The notes below the pieces were generated by a model. That model was not told where the DNA came from and ran no database searches. It was given only the letters and a program-made list of their open reading frames with translations. Position numbers and translations under genes: made by a program. From Linanthus parryae (lineage: Eukaryota > Streptophyta > Magnoliopsida > Ericales > Polemoniaceae), in assembly GCA_023055425.1 (NCBI GenBank), contig JALGPY010000012.1, positions 9,917,922-9,981,921 on the forward strand: a stretch of 64,000 nt of DNA. Reading direction: 5' to 3'. Positions 20,701 through 30,646 of this stretch are shown one piece after another; positions within the stretch are counted from its first letter, which is position 1; each line of letters opens with the position of its first letter.

Positions 20701-21867
20701 CACCTCCTTCTTCTTTGTGCACCATTTCTCATCTTTGTCAAAAATTCCATTAATGGAATTCCATCTCCTTCTTTGCCTGACTTTAGCATGGAAAAAAGAT
20801 GAGTTTTGATCTCCTTCTTCAAGCCAATCAACCCTGGCTTTCTGTTTCCAGAACACCTCATCCTCAGCCCACATGGAATTCAGCTCCAGTTCCAGGCAAT
20901 GTAACAAAGAAGTGTCAGCCTCAATTCCTTGACTTCTGATGGCCTTGACTTCCTCCTCTTTTTCAGCAATTGTCTTTTTGAATCCTATCCCAAAAGACTT
21001 GCTCCAGGCTCTTAGCTTCTGTCTGCAATTAGTGAGCTTGCCCTTCAACATGAACATTGCTGTACCAGTGTTAACAGTGCACCAGGCATTTTTAACCACT
21101 TCTTTGTGATCTTGCTTCCTTGTCCAAAGTGGATCAAATTTGAAAGGCTTAAAGAACACTCTATTAAGAGAGGGATCTGTATCCAGAAATAAAGCTGCAT
21201 GATCTGAACCAGAACACAGTTTATGCTCAACAACTGCTTTCTGGTATTGATTCAACCAATGTTCAGTACATAAGCCTCTGTCAATCCTTTCTTCAATCCC
21301 ATGAATACCTTCTCTCTTGTTCCACCAGGTAAATGGGTAGCCCTCATAGCCCATATCAATAAGCTTCCCTTCATCCATAAACTTGTTTAAAGCCTTACAG
21401 GATGAGAGACTTCTCACAGAGCCACCTCTTTTTTCTCTTGGATCCACTATATCATTGAAATCTCCCCAAATCAGCAGCTTATCATCACATTCCTTCCTAT
21501 ACAAACCCAAAAAATCAAGTTGCTTCTGTCTTGCAGCATCATCTGTACTTAGGTGTACAAAAATGGCTTGCCAACTAGTACATCCTTCTCCAATTTCCAC
21601 ATGAAAGAAGAAGCTGCTATATTTAATAATTCTGACATTAACATTCTTGTCCCACAAGACCCCAATGCCACCTGCTAGACCAATTGGATCAAGCCATAGA
21701 CTATGAAACTTCCCAAAACCACTATATTTCTTCCACATAAATTCATTTTTTTGCTTAGTTTCACACAAAAATACCACCTCCGGAGTAAGAAGATGCATCA
21801 TCCTCTTGAATTGACGAATTGTCAAGGCTCTTCCAGCACCTTGACAATTCCAAGCCAAGAGTTTCAT
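17794..21867 (-). CDS. L1 ORF2: endonuclease, reverse transcriptase, RNase H
   Basis: 1,357 residues from the ATG at 21867; a longer frame opens at a TTG at 21885 and is not favoured. The apurinic-type endonuclease spans about 1-230, with Asn7 in WNCQGAG, Glu36 in CETK, GDFND, and SDHAAL. The reverse transcriptase follows, with RPISLCTTFYKILSK, the LKLDMLKAFDRV block, GIRQGDPLSPYLF and FADD at about 685-688. A zinc-binding domain (C..C...H....C) lies near 1085-1110. A plant-type RNase H covers about 1228-1355 (HCDAAVD, LECLAI, CSDSK, NWHAHSCA). The protein nicks target DNA and copies the RNA there. The start codon overlaps the ORF1 stop as ATGA, suggesting coupled translation. Confidence 0.95.
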   Translation of the reverse strand: MKLLAWNCQGAGRALTIRQFKRMMHLLTPEVVFLCETKQKNEFMWKKYSGFGKFHSLWLDPIGLAGGIGVLWDKNVNVRIIKYSSFFFHVEIGEGCTSWQAIFVHLSTDDAARQKQLDFLGLYRKECDDKLLIWGDFNDIVDPREKRGGSVRSLSSCKALNKFMDEGKLIDMGYEGYPFTWWNKREGIHGIEERIDRGLCTEHWLNQYQKAVVEHKLCSGSDHAALFLDTDPSLNRVFFKPFKFDPLWTRKQDHKEVVKNAWCTVNTGTAMFMLKGKLTNCRQKLRAWSKSFGIGFKKTIAEKEEEVKAIRSQGIEADTSLLHCLELELNSMWAEDEVFWKQKARVDWLEEGDQNSSFFHAKVRQRRRWNSINGIFDKDEKWCTKKKEVETVFQNFYSDLFTEDNHDDPWPVVINVRRMVTDAMNSELTMEVTKEEIKEACFSLNPDKAPGYDGFTARFFQTHWEVVGDDVCEAVMEFFRSGRLLKSLNITHITLIPKVHSPLYVKDFRPISLCTTFYKILSKTLANRLKKVIDKLISENQSAFVSNRLITDNILITQELIHWIKNKRNGKEGWMALKLDMLKAFDRVRWDYLELIMRRMGFCNKWIGWIMSCIKSVSFKLIINGEVGDFIKPSRGIRQGDPLSPYLFVLCAEGLTATLHSFEKKQWLSGVKIAKQCPSVNHLLFADDSILFCKATVTDSSAVNLVLKMYEKASGQAVNREKSHCLFSQNTSKLLKNFIQNFLGISKSLDGCNYLGLPAIIGRSKAKTLTFVSENIKARLKGWDKQYLSSAGREILIKSVLSSLPTYAMSCFAFPKGVCDNLNADMANFYWGEKGDSDKKIHWRSWDFLCQDKLRGGLGFKNLYLFNQSLLAKQAWRLMNGKTSLFKKIFKGKFFNNCSFLSAKCPHGSSWAWRSLLEGRKVILQGYRWAVGNGRSIRIWEDPWIPRDDGFKVSSPKPQSATAEMVCDLIDFSARSWREDAVLSLFNLEEARLILSIPIGSDSFDDSKVWHFSSNGKVTVNAIYKMLQKRRWDRNGLSSSNLNFVMGESSNFDIWKQIWKLRVQPRIRSFMWSLMSGSIAVSAALKRRGCKIQSLLCVKCGDCIEGELHAIVTCSFAKEVWKLSPFKCVFSISNPGSIQEWWLEVINLHKEFDKKDVALGLIAYISWEIWKSRCDLIFNSINWSSHQVLAKAIQKFYEFTDRNEGAQIVLSPPKTDLNPNLEDFDGIFHCDAAVDQFRRGGGLGVVEWRNKVVTEEFDFKILHISNPFVLECLAIRKCLLLATQKGYKKVLICSDSKIAVDFLNSLDGSCILEAKNVLLDCKMLASDFDRCSFFFFRREFNWHAHSCAKRAANSLIV

Positions 21868-23552
21868 TGGGCCCCGGAGGGCCAATTTGGGCTGGCTTCC
21901 TCCACCCTTACAGTTGTATTAGCTGAATCGAAAAACACACTTCTTACCTTCTTGCCTTCGCCACCTCCGTTATAGTCATCATCGTCAATATCCATATCAG
22001 ATTCTCTCCGCTTCTGTGAACGTTTGAGATTTTGCAACTGCGCCTTTTGTTCCTGCCTCTGCAAAGCTGCTTGCCTGGCTCTTCTTTTCCATGTCCTCCC
22101 TGCGCTTCTTTGATACGTATTTGATGATTGTGAACAGCTAGTGTTTTCCGAGGGAATTCCGTGATCAGATACCCTAATTTCTCCATCTTCAGCACCTCTA
22201 CTACATGAATTAGGGTTTTCTGGGTTATTGACTTCGCCTCTAATTGAAGAAGGAGTAATCTCTTGTATCTTTCCCATCTCCGAAGCTGGGTTTTTTAAAA
22301 TTGAGGCCAAATGATCTTTGGGCTGGCCCAAATGACTCACTTCTCTCAAATGGGCTAGGTCAGAATTTTGGACTTCCAAGACTGGAATATCAGTGAGTCC
22401 CACCACCTCTTGGCCCGCTATAAATTCTTCAGCAATTTTGAATTTTTCGAAACTTCTGCTTTCCCTCGCTATTTCATTCCCCAGGTTTTCCTTCACGCGC
22501 TCATTAATGGTTTTTTCAAAATTTTCCTCGGAAACATCCAATCTCTCTCCGGACTCTTCGTCTGCCTTGCGACCTTTCAGTTCCCCTGCCATGTCACCCC
22601 CGCCGTAAACATCCACCTTTCCGCCGCTGCCGGAAACAGGGGAGGTCTCCGGCAAGGCAAGCACAGGCTTTTTAGGTAAGGTAGGGAGAGGTAAAGATCT
22701 TCCCTTCGCCATAGCCTCTTCCTTGAGATTTCTTGGAGCAAAAAGCTCTGCCAAACTTTTAGCCCTCAAGCTTGAATCAAATTGACAGTCTCTTCTGATA
22801 CCTTCCGCCATGTCTGCCATTTTTTCCGGGCATATTCTATCATCGTGCCCAATAATTCCGCAGTAAAAACACATATAAGGCAAACGCTCATATTTTAATT
22901 TTACCATCACCGAACCCACTTTAGGGAATTTGATCTTCATCTCCCTCAAAAATGGCTCTGCTAAATTCCAAATCACCTTCAATCTTGCAAACTTTCCATC
23001 TGCAGCCGCCTTTGGTGGAATTTTGACTTCCACAATTTCTCCCAACTTACTGCTCATTTTGCGAATAATTTTTTCCGTTAGATAAATTGTCGGCCAGTCC
23101 CATACCTGAATCCACAATGGGGATTTATCAACAATCGCAGAAGGAAACCCAATTGCCGGATCCCATTCGGAGAGAGCTATGAGCTGATTATTAAAACACC
23201 ACGGACTTCCTTTAATAACTCTGAGCATGTCTTCCTTGTGCTTGAAGAAGAATTGATAAAGTTTATCCCCCACTTCTTCAATATTAAGTTCCTCCGGCGA
23301 ATTCCAAACGGAGATCAATGTGGATTTCAAACCAGAGAGATTGACTGGTTTACATGTGTACACCTTCCCTATCAAACTGTTTGCACAGTCTGATAGTCTT
23401 CCGCTAACCTCATCGTCTTCAATCACCAGATCAAACTCTTCCTCCGAAGAATGGAGCGACATGGATCCGAGTTTACTCGTAACTTCTTCCTGTTCAGCTT
23501 CTTTCTCAGAGTTACAAGACTCTGTTTTTCTGTTTGATGCTTCTTCGCTCAT
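21864..23552 (-). CDS. L1 ORF1: RNA-binding protein (DUF4283, zinc knuckle)
   Basis: 562 residues from the first ATG in frame, at 23552; the frame is open upstream to a GTG at 23669, which is not used here. After an acidic N-terminus a DUF4283 domain covers about 50-205 (SLIGKVYTCKPVNLSGLKST, then NNQLIALSEWDP). A zinc knuckle follows at 228-241, CFYCGIIGHDDRIC (CX2CX4HX4C). The long C-terminal part is charged, with a basic stretch near residue 500. Plant L1 ORF1 proteins bind the element RNA to form the transposition particle. The stop codon TGA (21866-21864) shares bases with the ORF2 ATG. Confidence 0.95.
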   Translation of the reverse strand: MSEEASNRKTESCNSEKEAEQEEVTSKLGSMSLHSSEEEFDLVIEDDEVSGRLSDCANSLIGKVYTCKPVNLSGLKSTLISVWNSPEELNIEEVGDKLYQFFFKHKEDMLRVIKGSPWCFNNQLIALSEWDPAIGFPSAIVDKSPLWIQVWDWPTIYLTEKIIRKMSSKLGEIVEVKIPPKAAADGKFARLKVIWNLAEPFLREMKIKFPKVGSVMVKLKYERLPYMCFYCGIIGHDDRICPEKMADMAEGIRRDCQFDSSLRAKSLAELFAPRNLKEEAMAKGRSLPLPTLPKKPVLALPETSPVSGSGGKVDVYGGGDMAGELKGRKADEESGERLDVSEENFEKTINERVKENLGNEIARESRSFEKFKIAEEFIAGQEVVGLTDIPVLEVQNSDLAHLREVSHLGQPKDHLASILKNPASEMGKIQEITPSSIRGEVNNPENPNSCSRGAEDGEIRVSDHGIPSENTSCSQSSNTYQRSAGRTWKRRARQAALQRQEQKAQLQNLKRSQKRRESDMDIDDDDYNGGGEGKKVRSVFFDSANTTVRVEEASPNWPSGAQ

Positions 23553-23738
23553 GATTGAGAGAGTAAAGACATAACAGTTAGAAAGAGGGAGATTGGGAAT
23601 GGAGGTGAAGAGAAAGAAAGTAAGAAACACAGCCGAGATCTTGCCGGAGCAAGATACTAAGGAACTCACGCAGAGTACTTTCTCTCTCTAGCAGAGGCTG
23701 AGAGACTCGGTCGACTAATCAAGATGGCAAATGTAAAA

Positions 23739-23757
23739 TGACCGTGCATGATATCTT
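23739..23757. repeat. Target-site duplication of the intact L1, right copy
   Basis: Exact repeat of 17707-17725. Confidence 0.95.
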
Positions 23758-25037
23758 GATCTGGAAAATACTTGTGTTTGAAGACTTTACTTACCCGGGA
23801 ATTAGAGAGCATGATCCTCTAAAATTGTCTAGCTAATAATGCTTTATTAAAGTCTTCTAGGTCTTTGACCCCAAGACCTCCTCTGTCCTTGTCCTCTGTC
23901 CTTGTCTTCTTAGAGAGCATGATCCAGTGAAATTGCTTTTGTCCTTGTCTTACCCCACCGAAATTTGCAGGACATGTACTCAAGTTTTCTGCAAAGTTCG
24001 TTGGAATTGAAGCAATTCATAGTATAGAATCATATAGATTGGGCATCCGCTTTGAGTAGAACCTCATTTTCTGCAACTGAAAGAGCTGACTGTTTCAAGT
24101 TCTTCAATTTATTTGTCACTTTTTCAGTAAAATTTGCAATACTCGCCATTCTTTTTTTGCCAACTACAGTGCGGTGCCCCGTATATTTTTCATGGTTGGC
24201 TAAAGTTTGGACCCTTAGAAATTGACTACTGTTTTCCTTCACATCCGGATCCACCTTAGAGGAAAAGATAACAGCCGATTTAGCTTTGTTGACTTTATGT
24301 CCCAATGCCTTCTCATATGCTTGTAAATTTGTTGTAAAGCTGTAATTTCATCTATTTCGGCTTTTGTAAAAATAATACTTTTGTCGGTGAGAAAAATGTA
24401 AGACATAGTGGGGTTGCAGTTAATTTCTATGTATGGCTGCAAACAGTGTTCGGGAGATAGTTTCAACACAAATCAGGAAAAGATATGAAGAGTGTGACAA
24501 CCTTGTCTGAATCCCCTTCCAGGTATGATTCTTCCTTGCATTTTTCCGTTTGAAGAAAAGGAGTAGGATGCCATTGTGATACAATCGTGAACTTGATTGA
24601 CCCATTTATTGCTAAATTCCATCTCTGCCATGGTGGCTTATAGAAATCTCCCTTTGACTCGAACACAGGTCTTAGCCATGTCGAGTTTTAGTTCAACGTA
24701 GTCACAGTGGCCTTTCTTTCTAGTCATAGTGTGTAAAAACTCGAACATAGTAAGAATATTATCATTAATTAATCTTCGTCCTGGCACGAATGCGATATGA
24801 TACTCTGATATTAAATTTGTAGAATTTGCTTCGACCGATTCGCAACTGTTCAACTCGGTAATGAATAACTGGAGTGAAAGTTGTTTCTTATAGGATGCTC
24901 CAGTTATGGCACATATTTGATAGGATGTGGTTGAGATGTCTGAGTGTGCGTACAAAAGGTTCCACGCTCTCTGGTTTCGGAGGCCCATAGGCTTCTTAGT
25001 TAGCTGCACATAACTAGCTCCTTTAGTTATTGAGTCT
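23758..25037 (-). mobile_element. Old L1 remnant, 5' part (reverse transcriptase)
   Basis: The upstream half of the L1 interrupted at 17707/23757. Recognisable reverse transcriptase blocks on the minus strand include ISEYHIAFVPGRRLINDNI and VELKLDMAKTCVRV (about 24670-24810), KVNKAKSAVIFSSKVDPDV and ENEVLLKADAQSI (24030-24305). Just before the break the phrase reads KHKYFPDQDIMHG, which continues directly in the 3' part. Frameshifts, stops and small insertions make it inactive. The TRIM lies at its right border. Confidence 0.75.
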
Positions 25038-25042
25038 GTATA

Positions 25043-25385
25043 TGTTGAGAAGTTCCACATCAGACATTCAAGAAGAAGAAACATAATTAATAAGTGTCTT
25101 GGGCTATTCCCCTCATTGCCAATTGGTTTTGAGGTGGAATCCCATGGATTCTTACATGGTATCAGAGTCTCGGCTCACACACACGTGATTGGTCTAACAA
25201 CCCACGTGCTCGCCGTCACCCGCAGACAAAAGATCCACGTGTAGGCCAAAGAATGCCACACGTGAGGGGGCGGGTTGAGAAGTCACACATCAGACATTCA
25301 AGAAGAAGAAACATAATTAATAAGTGTCATGGGCTGCTCCCCTCCTTGTCAATTGGTTTTGAGGTGGAACCCATGGATTCTTACA
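25043..25385 (+). mobile_element. TRIM retrotransposon
   Basis: A 343-bp terminal-repeat retrotransposon in miniature. LTRs at 25043-25156 and 25273-25385 are about 93% alike. The primer-binding site TGGTATCAGAGTC (25157-25169) abuts the first LTR, and a purine-rich GTGAGGGGGCGG (25261-25272) precedes the second. The target duplication GTATA is perfect (25038-25042, 25386-25390). It has no coding capacity and would depend on another element's enzymes. The second LTR's first base is changed (GG instead of TG). Confidence 0.92.
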
Positions 25386-25390
25386 GTATA

Positions 25391-25808
25391 TGTTATGTTA
25401 GTTAGTTTGTTTGTTTGTTTCTGCCTCTACTTTGTCAGTTTGTTTAGCCTCTTCGGCTGCTTCTACTCTAGGATGCGGTATCCCAGCTTATGTTTTGCTT
25501 ATCAAGTCGAATACTGGCGCTACTGTATGATGCCTTCTTCTTAATGCATTTCTTCTCAAGAAAAATAATAATTACTCTAAATTACTTTCACCTAATTGTT
25601 CTCTCGTCGTAAGAGATTCTAATGCTTAACGCTGACTCAACTCCCCAGAGAAATTTAATAAGTATAACTTATTAGGCAACTTAGTACTCAACTAACATAT
25701 TTCATAAACTTGGTACTATTATGTGATAGCACTTGGCGGGTTGAACAACGTTGTCTGGGGTTGGCGTGGTTGATTTTCCCATGCAAATATTTTAGTACAA
25801 CTAGCTTG
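25391..25808. other. Unassigned intergenic DNA
   Basis: Contains a (GTTT)n-like stretch at 25399-25420 and no supported gene. Confidence 0.4.
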
Positions 25809-25810
25809 TA

Positions 25811-26068
25811 CCACTCCGTTTCCTCTCTTCCTACCCCTTTTGACTTTTATCACTATTTACTGGGTCACTTTGACCTGGTGGTTTGGATACGAAAACGAAG
25901 TAATTTTTTGACAATTCTTTCACAGTGTTGTAGAGTAAGTGTTGCTCTACAATGTCATTAAAAATTTATCAAAAAATTATACCGTTTTGCCATCCAAATT
26001 GCCGGGTCAAAGTGATCCAGCTACGACTGAAAAAGTCAAAAGGGGTAGGAAGAGAAGAAACGGAGTGG
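25811..26068. mobile_element. Stowaway-like MITE, copy 2
   Basis: 258 bp with inverted ends opening CCACTCCGTTTC, flanked by TA (25809-25810, 26069-26070). The two halves are complementary over most of their length, so the whole element can fold into one hairpin. Same family as the copies at 8094, 26114 and 59702. Confidence 0.93.
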
Positions 26069-26113
26069 TAGTAAAACAATGGCCGGTGGATTTTAATTAT
26101 TTCCCTCAACGTA

Positions 26114-26371
26114 CCACTCTGTCCCAGCTCTTTCTTCCCAATTTGACTTTTGTCACTATTCACTGAGTCACTTTGACCCGGTGATTTGAATAGCAAACAT
26201 ATGTAATTTTTTGATAATTTTTTCATGGTATTGTAGAGTAAAAGGTGCTCTATAATATGGTGAAAAAATTATCAAAAAATCATATCATTTTGCTATCCAA
26301 ATCACGCGGTCAAAGTGACCCAGATACGAGTCAAAAAAGTCAGATGGGAAGAAAGAACTGGGACGGAGTGG
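26114..26371. mobile_element. Stowaway-like MITE, copy 3
   Basis: 258 bp with ends CCACTCTGTCCCAGCTCTTT and its near-complement, flanked by TA (26112-26113, 26372-26373). It lies only 45 bp from copy 2 yet differs from it at many positions, so the pair is two insertions rather than a recent duplication. Confidence 0.93.
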
Positions 26372-26373
26372 TA

Positions 26374-27172
26374 TATATCTAGCACATGGCTAGGCTCAAT
26401 TATTGAGAGATCTCTATCGAGAGAGAGGTCACCTTCTCCAATAACTTCGAATGATATATGGTTATTCGTTCTGAAAATTTAACATTGTCGTCTTCTTATG
26501 TATCGATCCCATATCCTGCATGTGTTTCTTCAATCGATCATGCGTTTGACATTTTCCTCGCCCTAGCAAGGTAGGGTATGGAGGATAAATTTTTTAGCCC
26601 TCCACCACACGGTGCTGTATAACCAATTAAATTGTAACACTTAAATTGACAGACACTCATTGATTGTTGAGCATCACGTGGTGTTTTTTGGAGTACTAAA
26701 AACTTGCTCGGGTCTAATTTAAGATTACATGATAATGGAATTTTTTGAGTTGTTTTATTAGAAAACTTTATACCACTAAGAAGGGAAGGGCGTTGGTGGC
26801 GTTAACATCGATGTGGTGTAGAAAATTACGAGAAGAACAGTGGCAGAGCCAGAAATTCATAAAAGGAGAGGCACAATTTTAACCACGTCACTCATTGACG
26901 TCTTCGCTCTTGTTCACCATTGATGCCTTTACTCCCGTTCAACACATGTCTTCTACAAATAAACATGTAAATCGTTCTTTGTCCTCTTAATTACTACAAC
27001 TATTTATAACACAATTGAGATTATTAAGATGACTAGATTCTCAGGACTGAACCAAATCAAGCGATTACAAGCAAGTTCATGAAAAGAAAATCGACTGAAG
27101 CAAATCAAGCAACTACAAGCTCTATGATCCTTGCTCCCATGATGACCTACAAGCTCTATAATCCTTGCTCCC
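26374..27172. other. Unassigned intergenic DNA
   Basis: AT-rich with no supported gene. A duplicated phrase around ATCCTTGCTCCCATGATGAC lies at 27127-27180, the second copy providing the hAT target site. Confidence 0.4.
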
Positions 27173-27735
27173 ATGATGACTAGAGCTGCGATTTCGGTTC
27201 TTACCGAACCGGAACCGAACCGATATACGCGAAACCGGTCGGTTACGGTTAGGTTGACCGATTTCGGTCACTTTTTGGGTTCGGTTAAACCGGAACCGGT
27301 AAATGGGTTTATCCGGAACCGGACCGGAACCATGGACCGAAACTGGTTGGGCTAACAGTTCGGTTCCAGTTCGGTTCCGGTTCCCAACCGGTCCGGACTG
27401 TTTTTTTTTTTTTCCTTTTTTTTGTTCTTTTTGTGGTAACAATAAATGTAAGACATGAAATTGGACAAAAAAAAAGAAACTTGTATTATTCTTTTTTTGT
27501 TATTTTTGTGGTAATAATAAATGTAAGACATAAAATTTGACAAATAATAAAAAAAAATAAACAAACTTGTATTATTAATTAAAAATATCAATTGTTAGAA
27601 AAATTTGCATCACTATAGTTTAAGTACATCCCAACTAGGTTGGCACCCACTTAACTACCAATCATTTGCATTTTTTCTAACTTACATACAAACTTATTTA
27701 AATGAACAAAAATACCAAATAATGGTCTTCATTTT

Positions 27736-29343
27736 TCAACGCTTAGCCGTAGGCAATTCGTCTAAATCTGGCGGAGTGTCCACGTCTATTCCAATTTCTT
27801 GGTAAAGTTCGGTCACGGCCACGTCCAAAGGTTGTAGGTCTTGCGTGCGTTTGTTGGCGTCGCTCCAATCCTTTGAGCATATAAGTACCTCCAATATCTC
27901 CGAGGTTAGACAGGATCTTTTCTCCGACAAAACTCGTTTACCTGCACTAAAAGTTGATTCCGAAGGGACTGTAGAAGCGGGAGGGGTTAGTAAATCACGT
28001 GCCATTTTAGAAACAATCGGATATTGAATTTCATAATTTTTCCACCAAGCAAGTAAATCTATATTTTCTATTTCTTCCTCCGTTAGTTTTAAGAAATAAT
28101 TTTGGTTAATGTACAACAATAATTCCGAGACGCAATTCGACGAGGTTGGGGTGGTTTGTGTACTCTTAAATAAAGAACCCGTACCAAACTTTTTCTTACC
28201 CTTACCCTTCGGATCACTCGATGATGGTTGAGAACCTTGATCACCATTACCAAACTTAACAACATAATTTTCATACATGACATTAAGAGTTTGTTTAACT
28301 TCTTCAATACATGGTGATATCACTACGTCTCTGTACTCGGTAGTCAGGTTTTTCGAAATTTTTTGTAGCATAAAACATGTGGTTGCAACCTTTTGCCTTG
28401 GGTCCAAAATACTTGCCAAACAAAAAACCATAGGGATTCTTTCAAAATATTTTAGAAATTTTTCTTCCATGTCCGCAATTGCGTCGAATAAAAGACTATT
28501 ATTCCTATACTCATTAAAAGCTTCGGTTAAAAACATTAGTTGTGGAATATCGTTGTTAGTGGAAGGATAATAAACACCCGAAAGAAGAGTAGTTGCGTTA
28601 TAAAATGGTTGAAGAAAATCTCTTAAGACGGCGGCGGCCTTCCAATCATTAATTGAAACGGAAACGGGATGGCCACTTTCATTCAAGAAACGTGTAATTG
28701 TGGTCTCATAACCTTTACAACTTTTCAACATCAAGTAGGTCGAGTTCCATCTTGTCTTACAATCGGCCCCAAACTTTCTTTTTTGTCTTGCCGTTTTTCT
28801 CATAAAATTCTGCAAAAAATTTGGTTCTTTTGTTTGAAGAAGAAATAAAGAGAATAGCTTCACAAATAGGACAAACATGCTCATCTAGTTGTTTTAAACC
28901 TTCTCGTACAATTAAATTGATAATGTGACACACACAACGTACATGGTCGACTTTTTCGTGAAAGGGTGTTTGTATCATAGTATGCATATGGTCTATCACA
29001 CTATCACATGCCGATGCATTGTCAAAAGTCATTGATGTAATTCGTTCATCAATACCCCACTCTTCAAAAACTGACACTATGGTTTCTCCCATGTTTACAC
29101 CGTTGTGAGGATATGGAAGTCGAAATGCAATAACACGATTTTGTAAAGTCCAATTTGGGTCAATGTAGTGTGCGGTGACACAAATATACCATTTATCATT
29201 CTACCCGACCACATATCGGAAGTGCAAGCAATTTTGAAATTAGAATTTAAAAAAGTTTTCATAATTTTCGCTTTCCTTTCACTATATAGATCAATTATAT
29301 CATTCCTAATAGTGTGTCTACTAATATGCCTATACTCTGGCAA
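27736..29343 (-). pseudogene. hAT transposase, central and C-terminal part
   Basis: Three overlapping frames cover the rest of the transposase. 29095-29343 holds the helical region (PEYRHISRHTIRNDIIDLYS...CTSDMWSG). 28757-29092 has the RNase H-like part with SMTFDNASACDSVIDHM and the HVRCVCHIINLIVREGL block. 27736-28884 continues to the hAT dimerisation domain (LLAWWKNYEIQYPIVSKMAR, VPSESTFSAGKRVLSEKR). Frame changes near 29175 and 28800 disrupt it. The N-terminal part is at 30647-31167, across the solo LTR, where joining the pieces also seems to need a one-base shift. It would be inactive as a transposase. Confidence 0.88.
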
Positions 29344-29358
29344 AAAGCGGTTTGTACT

Positions 29359-30641
29359 TGCTGGATTGAATACTAAAAGCCATGCTTTTTGTATTGGATT
29401 ATATGAATTTGATATTTATGAGAATGGTTTTGGGCAATGTTTTGCATTATATTATTATTGTGCATAGTTGTCTATTGTTCTGCATAGTAGAAGATCTAGT
29501 GTGTAGAGTATAGCTTACACACAGAAGATCTTATCTTCGGTTCTTGTGGAATGAAAGTTGTGAGTTCACAATCTAGATGGAATTAGACAAACCATCGGAA
29601 CGATTGTAGCACATTGTTTTAGTAGGTCTGTCTTGGCTACAGGAAACAGTATAGTTCATACTATAGTTTCAACTCAATGTGCTAGCATACTTTGTGTATA
29701 TTGAACATGACCAAGTTGAGACCATTGTCTTTGTACTGACATAATAAGACAAGCTATGCCTCATGGTTATTACGATTACTTATGCTCTTAATCCTTAGAT
29801 AGTCAGTGTGCACATGTATTTAGTAGTTATTGCTTTGACAAGTCAAGTGAGTGAGATTCATATGGAGTCAGTAACCTCGATGAGTTGGGTAATACTATCG
29901 AGTCCATGGTGTAGATTGATATATCGAAGGAATCCATGTCCCGGTTATGGGATTGATGATATCCCCTTGATGAAGCTTATAAGTTTTGATTATGTCAAAC
30001 CCTACAGGTAGGTTACTTGGTAATCTGGACATATCAAATAAGTTAAGTGGTAAGGATCAAGGAAATGGGAAGAGGTCGATTAAATGAATTAGTCAGTAAT
30101 TAATTTAATCGACAGATATCTGTAATCTTAACATGGTGGGATAATAAGTATTTAATAACAGGAGCTCGAAATATTAGTTTTTGAGAATATGGACAGGAGT
30201 GCAATAACAGTTATTTAGTGGTACTAACTGTTATTAACTTTATTCGGACTAGGTTCGGGTGGAACCAGAATTCCTAATAAAGTTAGGAGCCTCATTCGTA
30301 TTTTCTCCTCCAGGTCCCTCCCGTAGCCTATATAAGTGTCCTTAGTCTTCAAAATTCGTATGCTTGAGATACACACCGAAATCTAGGGTTTCGAGAGTGA
30401 GAGCAATTCGTCTGGAGGCCAAGAAGGATCCTGGAAGCAGCAAGCCCTCACTTGCATCCAGGAGGAACTTCAGGAATACGGGAGAAGATCAGGAGTGTTT
30501 TCAGACCTACATCAGATAGCTTGGACGCAGGTATGAACCCTAATTCCGCCTAGTAGGGTTTATGGCGTTCATGTTGAAACAATTTTTTTATCGGTATAGC
30601 AGACATGCAATCGAACTGGTCCAGGGATTCGCCTCTCTTCA
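29359..30641 (+). repeat. Solo LTR inside the hAT transposase gene
   Basis: A 1,283-bp segment from TGCTGGATTG to CGCCTCTCTTCA, flanked by the 5-bp duplication GTACT (29354-29358, 30642-30646), splits the hAT transposase frame. It contains no coding region, primer-binding site or polypurine tract, so it is the product of LTR-LTR recombination. A TATA-like CCTATATAAG at about 30328 suggests plus orientation. Superfamily not assigned. Confidence 0.85.
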
Positions 30642-30646
30642 GTACT

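Larger units (their letters stand above)
17726..23738 (-). mobile_element. Full-length, apparently intact plant L1 LINE
   Basis: A 6,013-bp non-LTR retrotransposon on the minus strand, ended by an A tail (T run on the plus strand, 17726-17737) and flanked by a perfect 19-bp duplication. The 186-base 5' UTR is followed by ORF1 and ORF2, both open from ATG to stop. The catalytic motifs checked in endonuclease, reverse transcriptase and RNase H are present. It inserted into an older L1 of another subfamily. The exact duplication and open frames argue for a recent insertion, and autonomous mobility looks possible. Confidence 0.95.
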
